38,045 nucleotides of DNA from Gammaproteobacteria bacterium (GCA_015491735.1 WFVH01000074.1:1-38045), one strand, 5' to 3'. Shown: positions 24,017-33,280, numbered from the stretch's first letter. The notes: generated from the sequence alone by a model not told the origin. Translations and numbers: made by a program.

Positions 24017-25551
24017 GCCACTTGACTGCCTGGCCTGTTTTCCTGCCCCTCATCACAGGATTCCTCCTTATCCTGCTTCGAGGGAAGGGCATTTATTATC
24101 AACGTATCGTCAGCCTGTCGGCGGTTGCGGGGCTGGTTGCCCTCGCCGTCGCCTTGATAGTTGTCTCCTTGCCGGGGCAGTATCAGGTATATTTGCTGGG
24201 TAACTGGACCGCACCGTTTGGCATCGTGCTCGTCGCAGACAGGGCATCGGCGCTGATGGTATCGATTACCGCTGTTCTGGCGCTGGCGGCATTATGGTAT
24301 GCCGTTGCTTCGAATACGGACGAAAAAGGACCCCATTTCCACGTATTGTACCAACTGCAACTGTTTGGCCTGAACGGCGCTTTTCTGACCGGAGATCTCT
24401 TCAACCTGTTTGTTTTCTTCGAGGTGCTGCTGCTGGCCTCCTACGGGCTGCTGCTTCACGGTGGCGGCCGCCTGCGGACCAGGGCGGGGTTACACTATGT
24501 GGTCATCAACCTGATCGGTTCCACCCTGTTTCTGTTTGCGGTCGGAACACTGTACGGTCTGCTGGGAACACTCAATATTGCAGATATGGCCGCCAGGATA
24601 GCCACGGCGCCGGGGGACAGCCTGGGTTTGATTGCCGCTGCCGGTCTGTTGCTGCTGGTCGTATTCGGCGTGAAAGCCGCCATGTTTCCCCTCTATCTGT
24701 GGATGCCCGGTGCCTACGCCAACACCTCGGCGCCGGTGGCTGCGCTGTTCGCCATCATGACCAAGGTGGGGATCTATGCCATCATCCGGGTGCATGGGAC
24801 CATTTTCGGATCCGAGGCGGGTGAACTGGCCTACTATTATATGCCCTGGGTGCTGGGCCTCGGCCTGGTGACGCTGACATTCGCTGCCTTGGGGGTTATG
24901 GCGGCACGCAACCTGCGGGAGCAGATTGCCTATCTGGTTCTGGCCTCTGTTGCCACGCTGCTGATCGGCGTTGGCCTGAATGGTTCATCGGCCTTGAGCG
25001 CTACGCTTTACTACCTGATTCACTCCACGCTGATCGCGGGCGCAATGTTTTTGCTGGCGGATGTTATATTAAAAGGGCGCGGCGCATTTGAAGACCGTTT
25101 CGAAAGCGCGCCCCAGTTGCCAAATGCTGTTGTCACTGGATCTGTTTTTATGTTTGGGGCCATTGCCATCACCGGAATGCCCCCACTGTCCGGTTTTTTT
25201 GGCAAGGTACTCATCCTGAACGCCGCCCTGCATCACGAATGGGTTGCGTGGGTTTTTACCATTCTGCTGGCGGCAAGTCTGCTTACTATCATTACCATGG
25301 CGCGCACCGGCTCATCCATCTTCTACCGCACACTGCCGCCCCCCCCCTCACCGGCAGCCGGGGAGCCGCTGAACCGCAACGCCTTCATGGCGGTAATCGG
25401 GCTGTTTCTGGTCAGTCCGGTACTGGTGATCTGCGCACAGCCTGTCACGGCATTTACGGCATCGGCCGCCGAACAGCTTCTCGACAGCACAGCTTACATT
25501 GAAGCGGTGCTGTCCGCACCCGCAGTCAACAACCCGTCGATTGAAGAGTGA
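24013..25551 (+). CDS. mrpD: Mrp antiporter subunit D
   Basis: 512 residues from a GTG at 24013 that overlaps the mrpC stop. It is a polytopic NuoN/NuoM-like proton-translocating subunit: FLTGDLFNLFVFFEVLLLASYGLL, GVKAAMFPLYLWMPGAYANTSAPVAALFAIMTKVG with the conserved lysines and prolines, and HSTLIAGAMFLLADVI. With MrpA it is thought to carry the ion pathways of the antiporter. Length is usual for the family. The last codons overlap the mrpE start (GTGA). Confidence 0.96.
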   Translation: MSHLTAWPVFLPLITGFLLILLRGKGIYYQRIVSLSAVAGLVALAVALIVVSLPGQYQVYLLGNWTAPFGIVLVADRASALMVSITAVLALAALWYAVASNTDEKGPHFHVLYQLQLFGLNGAFLTGDLFNLFVFFEVLLLASYGLLLHGGGRLRTRAGLHYVVINLIGSTLFLFAVGTLYGLLGTLNIADMAARIATAPGDSLGLIAAAGLLLLVVFGVKAAMFPLYLWMPGAYANTSAPVAALFAIMTKVGIYAIIRVHGTIFGSEAGELAYYYMPWVLGLGLVTLTFAALGVMAARNLREQIAYLVLASVATLLIGVGLNGSSALSATLYYLIHSTLIAGAMFLLADVILKGRGAFEDRFESAPQLPNAVVTGSVFMFGAIAITGMPPLSGFFGKVLILNAALHHEWVAWVFTILLAASLLTIITMARTGSSIFYRTLPPPPSPAAGEPLNRNAFMAVIGLFLVSPVLVICAQPVTAFTASAAEQLLDSTAYIEAVLSAPAVNNPSIEE

Positions 25552-26051
25552 AAACGCCAGTGAAAAAGCTTTTCCCCCACCCTGTACTCACCCTGGCCCT
25601 CTGGGGTATCTGGTTGTTACTGAACAATACCATGGCGCCAGGGCATCTCGTGCTGGGCTTCATTCTGGCCTTCTCAATCTCCTTGCTGACATCCGGTTTC
25701 TGGGAGGAGAAGGTTTATATAAGGGCGCCGCTGATGCTGCTCAGGTTTTTGCGGATCGTGTTGTGGGACATTCTGATCGCCAATATAACCGTAGCAAAAC
25801 TCATATTGGGAAGAAACAGAAAACTGAAGCCCGGTTTTTTCTACGTGGAACTGGATATTCGGACCCCGTTGGGAATCAGCTTACTGGCAAACACGATCTC
25901 ACTTACGCCGGGAACCGTCTCTTGTGATCTGACGGAAGACAGAACCCGTCTGCTGGTGCATGCGCTTCATATCGAAGACATACCGGCTACGGTCAAACAG
26001 ATCAAGGAGCGTTATGAAACCCCGCTAAAGGAGGTATTCACAGAGTGTTAG
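25548..26051 (+). CDS. mrpE: Mrp antiporter subunit E
   Basis: 167 residues from GTG 25548. Two or three N-terminal helices (LALWGIWLLLNN, HLVLGFILAFSISLLTSGFW) and a soluble C-terminal part with PGTVSCDLTEDRTRLLVHALH, the standard MrpE/MnhE pattern (SLTPGT followed by LHAL-like). It is a structural subunit of the antiporter. Overlaps of 4 bases with mrpD and 7 with mrpF indicate coupled translation. Confidence 0.94.
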   Translation: MKTPVKKLFPHPVLTLALWGIWLLLNNTMAPGHLVLGFILAFSISLLTSGFWEEKVYIRAPLMLLRFLRIVLWDILIANITVAKLILGRNRKLKPGFFYVELDIRTPLGISLLANTISLTPGTVSCDLTEDRTRLLVHALHIEDIPATVKQIKERYETPLKEVFTEC

Positions 26052-26314
26052 CAACCGCCCTACTGATAGCTTTTTCTCTGGTCACCCTGGCGTTACTGTT
26101 GAGCTTTATACGTTTGGTCAAAGGACCAGATATACCTGATCGCATATTGGCGCTCGATACGCTCTACATAAATGCAATCGCGCTGTTGATACTGGCAGGA
26201 CTCCATTTTGGAAGCAGTCTGTACTTTGAAGCCGCGCTGTTGATCGCGGTAATGGGCTTCGTAGGCACTGTTGCCTTTAGCAAATACCTGCTTCGCGGCG
26301 ACATTATGGAGTGA
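26045..26314 (+). CDS. mrpF: Mrp antiporter subunit F
   Basis: 89 residues from GTG 26045, with AAAGGAGG about 8 bases upstream, inside mrpE. Three hydrophobic helices with FIRLVKGPDIPDRILALDTLYINAIALL between the first two. The GPDIPDRILALD motif is diagnostic of MrpF/MnhF. It is a small membrane subunit of the antiporter. The next subunit gene does not overlap but lies 116 bases further on, across a hairpin element. Confidence 0.95.
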   Translation: MLATALLIAFSLVTLALLLSFIRLVKGPDIPDRILALDTLYINAIALLILAGLHFGSSLYFEAALLIAVMGFVGTVAFSKYLLRGDIME

Positions 26315-26343
26315 TCCCGCAACGGCCTTTACCCGATGAGGGA

Positions 26344-26376
26344 GGTAACTGTTCAGGGACAAGCTGAGCAGTTACC
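26344..26376. repeat. 12/13-bp hairpin element inside the mrp operon
   Basis: GGTAACTGTTCAG (26344-26356) and CTGAGCAGTTACC (26364-26376) are inverted copies with one mismatch and a 7-base loop. The left arm, read with one flanking base more on the 5' side, matches 20593-20607 with one difference. The ends start GTAA and finish TTAC as do terminal repeats of some insertion-sequence families such as IS66. It fills the only spacer of the otherwise overlapping mrp genes. Confidence 0.6.
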
Positions 26377-26430
26377 CTAAAACGTTACAACTCACTGAGT
26401 AGTTGCAGTTTCAAAAGGAAAAACAGACCG

Positions 26431-26751
26431 ATGCTTGAATGGATCCTGTCCGCCTTGATCGTTATTGGCGCTTTTTTTACCCTGGTGGGCTCTATAGGTC
26501 TATATAAATTGCCCGATTTTTTCATGCGGCTGCACGGCCCGACCAAAGCAACCACCCTGGGTGTGGGAGCCATTCTGACCGCTTCGGTGCTTTATTTCAG
26601 CTTCAAAACAGATGATATCAGTTTGCATGAGGTGTTGATAACGGTGTTTTTGTTCATTACCGCCCCCATCAGTGCACATCTGATGGCCAAGGCGGCGCTT
26701 CATATCAAGCTGAAACGTGTCGGGCGTACTCGCGAACCGGCCGATCACTAA
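26431..26751 (+). CDS. mrpG: Mrp antiporter subunit G
   Basis: 106 residues, three helices (ILSALIVIGAFFTLVGSIGLYKLPDFFMRLHGPTKATTLG, then ILTASVLYF, then ITVFLFITAPISAHLMAKAAL). The segment GLYKLPDFFMRLHGPTKATTLG and the APISAHLMAKAA motif are hallmarks of MrpG/MnhG. It completes the antiporter. Translation is probably independent, since AAAAGGAAAAA lies only as a loose purine stretch 13-20 bases before the ATG and the mrpF stop is 116 bases away. Confidence 0.95.
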   Translation: MLEWILSALIVIGAFFTLVGSIGLYKLPDFFMRLHGPTKATTLGVGAILTASVLYFSFKTDDISLHEVLITVFLFITAPISAHLMAKAALHIKLKRVGRTREPADH

Positions 26752-26993
26752 CCCGGCTACAAGCAGCGAGGTGAAAAAACCACTGTCATCCTAGTACTCT
26801 TTCAAGGTAATAACTTAGGATTCAGCGGGGGGTTCAGCGGTCAGTCGCAAGGTACAGCGGTGCTGCCACGGCACTCCTGTGGCCAAACCGCCGCAACGCT
26901 TCGAATGGCGGCCCGAACGCGCATACGGTCGCCGAGATCGATAGCTAAGGTTTACCGGTCAAGATATGCCAGGTGACCAGGCTGCCAGCGCTG

Positions 26994-27284
26994 TTATTGT
27001 GCAACGATTCTGCCCAAGGGGCGAACCTCCACCGGATAACCACTCAGCGATTCGGGAATGATTGAAAGGGTCTCTTTTCTCTCATCTTCCACACCCACGA
27101 CGATGACCGCCTCACCCTTTTCACCCTTGCCGATGCCTACCGATACCACGCCAGGAATGGCCATCAGCTCCGCCTCATGTTGCGCCTTTACCTGTTGAAT
27201 CAAGCTTTTCATTTCACACGCTCCAACCGCGCCACATACTGCCAGCATATATATCATCAACAGGGACCGGAAGATCTTTTTCAC
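26994..27284 (-). CDS. Small secreted protein resembling the N-terminal domain of the neighbouring protease
   Basis: 96 residues with a signal peptide and a lipobox-like AVGAC (C23). The mature part has a helix (KSLIQQVKAQHEAELMAIPG) and the pattern GVVSVGIGKGEKGEAVIVVGVE, ending in GYPVEVRPLGRIVA. The same order, VVATGVGYKV, MLCVVCSVE and GLPTDVVETGPVR, is found at residues 25-82 of the protease gene just upstream, so this looks like that domain on its own. Start ATG 27284 overlaps the protease stop (ATGA), so the two are made together. A role as inhibitor, chaperone or decoy pro-domain is inference. Confidence 0.8.
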   Translation of the reverse strand: MKKIFRSLLMIYMLAVCGAVGACEMKSLIQQVKAQHEAELMAIPGVVSVGIGKGEKGEAVIVVGVEDERKETLSIIPESLSGYPVEVRPLGRIVAQ

Positions 27285-28282
27285 AGGGAGAGATTCAAGG
27301 CCGAAAATACATTATCTATCCGGTTAATAAGGGTGCTGTTGTCGCTGCCGGCGAACAGAAGCCCCACCAACCGATTGGAGTCGTCGAGCACCGCGGAACC
27401 GCTGTCTCCTCCCTGACTCATCGCTCCCGCCATCAACTGATCAACGAAAAGCGCCACTCGGCCAGCCCCGAACTGGACTTTCACACTGACATCTATCTGC
27501 TGAATCTCTCCCCGGCTCAACCCCGTAGTTCGTCCGGATTTATTGACTGCCATTCCAAGTTCGCCCTGCCCTACCCCCGCTATTGACCCGATGTGCAGAA
27601 TCTCCTTGCTCAACTCCCCCTCACGGAGGGGGCGGGCGATTGCTGCATCCACCTTGTTCGCTTTCGCCTGTATACTCACTGCCTGCAGCCGAACGTCGCT
27701 GCCACTCCACCCGGCCAGTTTGTTCAGCGCCGCAACCACGTTGCCGGCGACACCGCAATCACTGGGCGTCGCTCCTTCAAACTCGATTGGCACGAAATCA
27801 GACAGTTCGGCGATGCGATCATCCGGGAGTTGCCCCCCATCATAGGGGCCGGGTTGCAGAATGGGATCACCCCTGCTGGCGGCATTACTGTTGGCAAGGA
27901 CATGGTTATTGGAAAGGATATGGGGCTGCCCGTCCCGGAGTACGACACAACCGAGAGTGCCCGCAGTGATGTCCCGATGGCCGATACTCACACCGCCGGG
28001 AGCCGGACGGAAACGGCCGGTGGGAGATTGCAACGTCCGGACAGGGCCCGTCTCTACCACGTCGGTGGGCAGTCCATCAACCTCTGCCGGAATCCGATCC
28101 GACTGTTCGAGCGCCGACAGCGGCAGCTTTTTTTCCACCGAACAGACCACGCAGAGCATGTCGGTTCTTGTCCCGGCGGTAACCTTGTAACCCACGCCGG
28201 TCGCAACCACGTTGGACTTCCCCAGCAGGGCGCGTCCATTTGCATGAGCAGTGGCGCGTACGCTTTCCAGTGAATGGGGCAT
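27281..28282 (-). CDS. Trypsin-like serine protease with N-terminal regulatory domain
   Basis: 333 residues from ATG 28282, chosen because AAAGGAG lies 6 bases upstream; the frame continues to 28330. After the N-terminal alpha/beta domain (1-85), a chymotrypsin-fold domain begins near 98 (GVSIGHRDITAGTLGCVV). The likely catalytic triad is H127 (SNNHVLAN), D212 (KVDAAIA) and S294 (GGDSGSA). No signal peptide or membrane segment is seen, so the protein may be cytosolic or leave by a non-Sec route. It is followed, with a 4-base overlap, by a secreted protein that resembles its N-terminal domain. The target is unknown. Confidence 0.88.
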   Translation of the reverse strand: MPHSLESVRATAHANGRALLGKSNVVATGVGYKVTAGTRTDMLCVVCSVEKKLPLSALEQSDRIPAEVDGLPTDVVETGPVRTLQSPTGRFRPAPGGVSIGHRDITAGTLGCVVLRDGQPHILSNNHVLANSNAASRGDPILQPGPYDGGQLPDDRIAELSDFVPIEFEGATPSDCGVAGNVVAALNKLAGWSGSDVRLQAVSIQAKANKVDAAIARPLREGELSKEILHIGSIAGVGQGELGMAVNKSGRTTGLSRGEIQQIDVSVKVQFGAGRVALFVDQLMAGAMSQGGDSGSAVLDDSNRLVGLLFAGSDNSTLINRIDNVFSALNLSL

Positions 28283-28609
28283 GGAGAACTCCTTTTGCTT
28301 CCCTGGCCTTCGCAAACCGCCCCGGGGCATGGCCCGAACCAGGCTTCAGACCACTCCAGAAAAGGCCATTTTACGCCATATTCAACTTGAGAGCCGGGAC
28401 ACTCATCACGTTTTGTGGCGGCTTCCCTTCGACTCCGGGAACCGTTTCATTACCCCATTATAGTCAATACCAACGGCCTGTGCCTGTCGCCTGAAACCCC
28501 ATGTATCCGCCGGATCGAAATGTGGCATGTTCCATTGGCCAGCACTGTGCCTTGACCCAACACATGCCTGCAGCGCTGAACACAATCGATGTTGTCGCCG
28601 GGTTGATAC
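28283..28609. promoter_or_regulatory. Spacer upstream of the protease gene with a possible -10 box
   Basis: A perfect TATAAT is read on the minus strand at 28462-28457, about 170 bases before the protease start, but the sequence at the -35 distance (AGGCAC) is poor. No gene is seen. The 3' end of the Bax-inhibitor-type gene borders the right side. Confidence 0.35.
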
Positions 28610-29281
28610 TTACTCTCCGTCTGAAGAAAAAGCCGTCAACAACTGCAGCAGGCTGAGGAACAGGTTGTATATCGAAACATAGAGCGTAACCGTAGCCATG
28701 ATGTAGTTGGTCTCGCCGCCATGAATGATATTGCTGGTCTCATAGAGGATTAGCCCGGACATCAGCAGCACAAACATGGCGGAGACCGCCAGCGACAACA
28801 GGGGCATTTCAAAAAAGAGGGCGCCCAGCCCCCCCAGGAAAGCGACGAGTATCCCTACCATCAGAAACCCACCCATAAAACTAAAATCCTTGCGAGTGGT
28901 TAAGGCATAGGCAGACAGGCCGAGGAATATCACGCCGGTTCCGCCCAGTGCGGTCATTACCGTGGTGGGGCCGTTCGTCATCGCCAGATACTGATTGAGT
29001 ATGGGACCGAGGCTATATCCCATGAAGCCGGTCAAGGCAAACACCGCGAGAATTCCCAGCCCGCTGTTACGGAGTTTGCTGGTCAGAAACAGCAACCCGA
29101 AATAACCGGCCAGCGAGATCAGCAGACCCGGGTGCGGAAGGTTGAGCATCATGGAAACGCCCGCCACGGCCGCGCTGAACAGCAGCGTCAAAGACAGCAG
29201 GGAATAGGTATTTCGCAGCACCTTGTTGGTGGCCAGCACGGAAGACCGCGGCTGAGCAACTGGAGATTTGGCTATATTCAT
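28610..29281 (-). CDS. Bax inhibitor-1/YccA family membrane protein
   Basis: 223 residues with seven hydrophobic helices, the pattern of the BI-1/YccA/YbhL family (UPF0005). An N-terminal cytosolic part (about 1-25) includes LATNKVLRNTYSLLSLTLLFSA, as in YccA. Then come FGLLFLTSKLRNSGLGI, GYSLGPILNQYL and a C-terminal FVLLMSGLILYETSNIIHGGETNYIMATVTLYVSIYNLFLSLLQLL with the conserved aspartate replaced by glutamate in LYETS. YccA is a substrate and modulator of the membrane protease FtsH; that role here is inferred from family. Transcribed away from the nhaR-like gene. Confidence 0.92.
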   Translation of the reverse strand: MNIAKSPVAQPRSSVLATNKVLRNTYSLLSLTLLFSAAVAGVSMMLNLPHPGLLISLAGYFGLLFLTSKLRNSGLGILAVFALTGFMGYSLGPILNQYLAMTNGPTTVMTALGGTGVIFLGLSAYALTTRKDFSFMGGFLMVGILVAFLGGLGALFFEMPLLSLAVSAMFVLLMSGLILYETSNIIHGGETNYIMATVTLYVSIYNLFLSLLQLLTAFSSDGE

Positions 29282-29563
29282 CTTCGATACCTCGGTATTT
29301 CAGTAGTACGCTTCATCAAAGCATGGGAGCACCGCGGCGCTCAACACGGATCAGATGAAGTCTAGCGCCTTGCCTTAACAGATAAAACTCGAATATTATT
29401 TGCAATCAGTTCGTTATTTTCGAACTATTGCCGGTCAGCCGGCGGCGTCGGCAAAAGCTTGAAAGCTTGATGGAGGGCGACGCCAGCGGCGCTTTGACGC
29501 CTTGCTGCACAGCGGCGCATGGCGGCTGAATACAAGCTGTATTGGCGCCGGGTTAATAACAGT

Positions 29564-30520
29564 ATGGCCAGACTCAACTACAAACACCTTCACTACTTCT
29601 GGGTCGTTGCACGGGAGGGGAGCATCGCCCAGGCTGCCCAGCTCCTGCATGTCACCCCTCAAACCATCAGCGGCCAACTGGGCCAGTTTGAAAAATCACT
29701 GGGAACAAAACTGTTTACCCGTTCGGGACGGCATCTACTGCTGACCGAAGCCGGACGTACCGCAATGGAGTATGCCGGGGATATTTTTCTGCTTGGCGCC
29801 GAGCTGGAGGATCAGTTGAGCAGCCGTTCCTCCGGCCGGCCGCCATGCTTCAGGGTAGGGGTTGCCGACGTGGTTCCCAAATTGATTGCCCACCGCCTGC
29901 TGGCGCCTGCCCTTCAGCTGGCAGAGCCTGTCCGGATCATCTGCCGGGAAGGCAAGCTGGATAATCTGCTGGCCGACATCGCCCTGCACAGACTGGATAT
30001 GCTGTTGACAGATCGGCCCATCAACCCCGGGGGCAGCGTACGTGCATTCAATCATCTGCTGGGTGAATGCGGTACGGCCTTTTTCGCAACACCCGGGCTG
30101 GCTCAGCGCTATCGTGATAACTTTCCATACTCACTGAAAGATGCACCCCTGTTGCTGCCCACACATGAGACAGCCATCAGAGGCGGGCTTACCCAGTGGT
30201 TTGATGAGCTGCAGCTTCACCCGTCCATAACCGGTGAATTCGATGATAGCGCCCTGATGAAGGCGTTTGGCCAGGCGGGGGTGGGCATATTTACCGCACC
30301 GATGGCAATCGGGGATGAGGTGACGAGACAGTACAAGGTTGAAACCGTTGGCCAAACGAACAGCGTACGCGAACAGTTTTACGCCATATCCACCGAGCGG
30401 AAACTGAAGCACCCCGCGGTAATCGCGATCCGGGATACCGCCCGGCAAAAAATATTCCGCCGGGCGGGCACGCTTGCCGAACCGGAGATGCTATGGATTG
30501 ATGGCCGCGCTGAGAGCTGA
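29564..30520 (+). CDS. nhaR: LysR-family regulator, NhaR type
   Basis: 318 residues from ATG 29564 (LNYKHLHYFWVVAREGSI), matching the start of NhaR; the frame opens at 29519. The winged HTH spans about 5-60 (IAQAAQLLHVTPQTISGQLGQFEKSLGTKLFTR). The effector domain from about 95 has VGVADVVPKLIAHRLLAPAL and GIFTAPMAIGDEV. E. coli NhaR is Na+ responsive, activates nhaA, and also activates the pga biofilm genes. No nhaA lies next to it here; the sodium antiporter in the window is Mrp, about 3 kb upstream. Its 3' end overlaps the convergent DUF3108 gene by 30 bases. Regulation of Mrp or Pel is only a possibility. Confidence 0.9.
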   Translation: MARLNYKHLHYFWVVAREGSIAQAAQLLHVTPQTISGQLGQFEKSLGTKLFTRSGRHLLLTEAGRTAMEYAGDIFLLGAELEDQLSSRSSGRPPCFRVGVADVVPKLIAHRLLAPALQLAEPVRIICREGKLDNLLADIALHRLDMLLTDRPINPGGSVRAFNHLLGECGTAFFATPGLAQRYRDNFPYSLKDAPLLLPTHETAIRGGLTQWFDELQLHPSITGEFDDSALMKAFGQAGVGIFTAPMAIGDEVTRQYKVETVGQTNSVREQFYAISTERKLKHPAVIAIRDTARQKIFRRAGTLAEPEMLWIDGRAES

Positions 30521-31243
30521 GCGGGGCAAGTCGAACCCGGTTATTCTCTCGATTACTGTAACCAAGGTGGGTGTTCCCTTTTTATGTTGCTCGATACGCA
30601 CCGGCAGATATCCATACCGCCGGGCACACCAGAATACGGAGTAGCGCTTCCCCTCCGGTTTGACCTCCTGCACACCGATCACCTCCAGCTTCCCCAGCCG
30701 GGTATTCAACCACTTGCTTTCCGTCACTCTGTAATGGCGCTGTTTTATCCGCTTGCCATCCAGCATGGGGTAACGGAACTCCCGATCGCCCCTGCGCAGC
30801 CGTTCCATGATGGCAAACTGGATGCTGGTTTGATCCTGCGCATTCTCCGGGAGCGTCCACTGTTTACCCGATTGGTGTTCGACGACCCTCTTTTTCTCCC
30901 AGTCATACTCCAGTTCGATGTTTTTCTTGCGGTCGCCGCCGCGCTCCCGATAACGGTACCGCAACGGGAAAACCCGGCCGTTTCTTACTATCCATTGACT
31001 GCGCTCGCGAGTATCTCCATCGAGAATCCAGGCAGCCAGGCCACGCGGTTCGGCAACAGATTCGATGATGTAACTGCCGTCCTTGGCCAGCCACCCCCTG
31101 CGCTCGAGTTCAGCCAGGGTAATACCGGCCTGACTCAGTGTGTAGACAGCAGTAAAGTGTTCGGGAAGCAGCCCCTCATCCGCAGCCAAAAGCGGTGCCG
31201 GCAGCAAAAACAGCGACAGAAACAGCAGCCGGAACAACTTCAT
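30491..31243 (-). CDS. DUF3108 domain periplasmic protein
   Basis: 250 residues from ATG 31243, which overlaps the purN stop by 4 bases; a GTG three codons earlier is less likely. A signal peptide (LFRLLFLSLFLLPAPLLAA) precedes a DUF3108 beta-rich domain: FTAVYTLSQAGITLAELERR, RSQWIVRNGRVFPLRYRYRERGG, a DQTSIQFAI segment and RRYGYLPVRIEQHKKGTPT. The function of the family is unknown. The gene commonly sits after purN in gammaproteobacteria, which fits. The 3' end overlaps nhaR on the other strand. Confidence 0.9.
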   Translation of the reverse strand: MKLFRLLFLSLFLLPAPLLAADEGLLPEHFTAVYTLSQAGITLAELERRGWLAKDGSYIIESVAEPRGLAAWILDGDTRERSQWIVRNGRVFPLRYRYRERGGDRKKNIELEYDWEKKRVVEHQSGKQWTLPENAQDQTSIQFAIMERLRRGDREFRYPMLDGKRIKQRHYRVTESKWLNTRLGKLEVIGVQEVKPEGKRYSVFWCARRYGYLPVRIEQHKKGTPTLVTVIERITGFDLPRSALSAAINP

Positions 31244-31893
31244 TCGGAACACGCCTTCCAGAGAACGGGGTTTGTCAACAGTTCATCATCCAGGAAAACC
31301 TTGTCATCCACCATCCGCAACCGCCCTTCGGCAAACCAGCGAATGGCCAGCGGATATATCTTGTGTTCCTGCTTCAGTACCCGGGCAGCCAGGGTATCGG
31401 GGTCATCTCCGGGGAGTACCGGCACTTCGGCCTGAACGATTACCGGACCACCATCCAGATCCCGGGTGACGAAGTGGACACTGGCGCCATGGCGGACACC
31501 ACCCGCTTCCAGCACACGCCGGTGAGTGTGCAACCCGCGGTACGCCGGCAACAGCGATGGATGGATATTCATCAGACGCCCCTGGTAGCGGGCAACAAAT
31601 CCAGGAGTAAGGATACGCATGAAGCCGGCGAGCACCACCAGTTCGGGCGCATGTCTGTCGATAGCTCGCTGCAAGGCGCAGTCAAACGCTTCACGCCTGT
31701 CAAACCGGCGATGGTCAACAACCTCGGTTTCAATACGATTGGCAAGCGCGCGCTGCAACCCGTAGGCATCTGCACAGTTGCTAATCACCGCGCGAATCTC
31801 GACCGGCAGATTCTGCTCATCGACAGCATCAATAACGGCCTGCAGATTGCTGCCGCCACCCGAAATCAGCACCACGATGGGAAGCCGCTTCAT
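31240..31893 (-). CDS. purN: Phosphoribosylglycinamide formyltransferase
   Basis: 217 residues, the N10-formyl-THF-dependent GAR transformylase of purine synthesis. It has the N-terminal substrate loop SGGGSNLQA, the catalytic N109 and H111 in [12 protein letters not shown], and D147 in LDGGP, each three residues on from the E. coli positions. [12 protein letters not shown] and [14 protein letters not shown] are also family signatures. The start overlaps purM by 4 bases and the end overlaps the DUF3108 gene by 4 bases, so the three form one operon. Length is close to the E. coli enzyme (212). Confidence 0.98.
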   Translation of the reverse strand: MKRLPIVVLISGGGSNLQAVIDAVDEQNLPVEIRAVISNCADAYGLQRALANRIETEVVDHRRFDRREAFDCALQRAIDRHAPELVVLAGFMRILTPGFVARYQGRLMNIHPSLLPAYRGLHTHRRVLEAGGVRHGASVHFVTRDLDGGPVIVQAEVPVLPGDDPDTLAARVLKQEHKIYPLAIRWFAEGRLRMVDDKVFLDDELLTNPVLWKACSE

Positions 31894-32942
31894 CCCCGAA
31901 TCAGCACCTGGCTCTCATCTGCTGCCCGGGCATGAACCGTTCCTATGGGCCAGGCCGTCTCACCCGCCTGATGGAGGCTGGAGAGTACGGCAGCTGAATC
32001 CTCTCCGGCCACGCACAACACCATACCGATGCCGCAATTGAAGGTACGGTACATCTCTTCGGCCCCGAGGCCCCCCTTCTCCTGCAGCCAGCCGAATATC
32101 GGCGGCCGGGTCCAGGCGCTGGCGTCAATTTCAACCCGGCAGTTATCCGGCAGTACTCGCGGGATATTCTCCAGCAAGCCTCCCCCGGTAATATGGGCAA
32201 CTGCATGGATATCGAACTCCCGCAGCAGCGCCAGCAGCGGTTTGACATATATCCGGGTTGGTTCCAGCAACGTATCACCCAGCGTGCGTTGCTGGAACAT
32301 CCGGTGAAGATCGATACCGTTGACTTCGATAATCTTGCGAATCAGTGAGTATCCGTTAGAATGCGGCCCTGACGACGCCACTCCCAGCAAGATATCACCC
32401 ACCCTGACCTTGCGGCCGTCGATGATACGGGATTTTTCCACCACACCGACACAAAACCCGGCGAGGTCATAGTCGTCTTCGGCATACATCCCTGGCATCT
32501 CGGCCGTCTCACCACCAATCAGAGCGGCACCCGCCTGCTCACACCCGCGCCCGATTCCCTCGACCACCTCCGACGCCATCTCCACATCCAGCCGTGAAGT
32601 AGCGTAGTAATCCAGAAAAAAGAGCGGCTCAGCACCCTGCACGATCAGGTCATTGACACACATGGCAACCAGATCGATACCGATGGTGTCATGTCTGCCG
32701 GTGGCCATCGCCAGTTTAAGCTTCGTGCCCACACCGTCCGTTCCCGCTACCAGCACCGGCTCGCGGTAACGGTTCAGCGGCAGCTCGAACATCGCACCAA
32801 ACCCTCCCAGTCCCGCCAGCACACCCGGACGGCGGGTACGGGCAGCTATCGGCTTGATCTTCTCCACCAATCTGTTGCCGGCCTCGATATTGACACCGGC
32901 ATCGCGGTAGCTGAAGGAAGAGATTGAGGCTTTTTGCTTCAT
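31890..32942 (-). CDS. purM: Phosphoribosylformylglycinamidine cyclo-ligase
   Basis: 350 residues from ATG 32942, with GGAG 8 bases upstream; the frame is open to 32978. It closes the imidazole ring of AIR in purine synthesis. Motifs in order: [64 protein letters not shown], and [13 protein letters not shown]. First gene of the purM-purN-DUF3108 operon, divergent from the DUF2066 gene, an arrangement common in gammaproteobacteria. Confidence 0.98.
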   Translation of the reverse strand: MKQKASISSFSYRDAGVNIEAGNRLVEKIKPIAARTRRPGVLAGLGGFGAMFELPLNRYREPVLVAGTDGVGTKLKLAMATGRHDTIGIDLVAMCVNDLIVQGAEPLFFLDYYATSRLDVEMASEVVEGIGRGCEQAGAALIGGETAEMPGMYAEDDYDLAGFCVGVVEKSRIIDGRKVRVGDILLGVASSGPHSNGYSLIRKIIEVNGIDLHRMFQQRTLGDTLLEPTRIYVKPLLALLREFDIHAVAHITGGGLLENIPRVLPDNCRVEIDASAWTRPPIFGWLQEKGGLGAEEMYRTFNCGIGMVLCVAGEDSAAVLSSLHQAGETAWPIGTVHARAADESQVLIRG

Positions 32943-33280
32943 ACAGGGTCTCCACAGAAATCTGATATCGCAAGGCAACCGCTGTTAACCCGGCGATGAA
33001 ATAGATGAGCCTCATCCGCCATGTGTACGCCCGCGGCAAGGCATTGAGGCACCGCTACAGTACTCCCTGCGAGCCGCGCTCCCCGGGAGGCGCCATGCTT
33101 GTTGCTCCGAGACCCATATCCTATTGTATCAACCCTGGAATTGACAGGGAAAGCATACTTTCTGTGTATACTGTTATTATCGACCCGGCATGGAAGGTTA
33201 GAGAGATGGCCTTGCAACCCGCTTTCGCTTATCCTGTTACGGGATCGCGAAAAGAGAACACCCGGAACCAAGGAGACTTT
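32943..33280. promoter_or_regulatory. Divergent promoter spacer, purM / DUF2066 operon
   Basis: 338 bases. TTGACA at 33141-33146 and TATACT at 33167-33172 would suit the rightward operon but are 20 bases apart, wider than usual; TATTAT at 33175-33180 is a second -10-like site. An ATG frame from 33005 runs into the DUF2066 gene but shows no conserved protein. The rest holds nothing recognisable. Confidence 0.4.

Noticed and set aside
33141-33172. TTGACA and TATACT as a sigma-70 promoter
   Set aside because: The spacer of 20 bases is too wide for a confident call.
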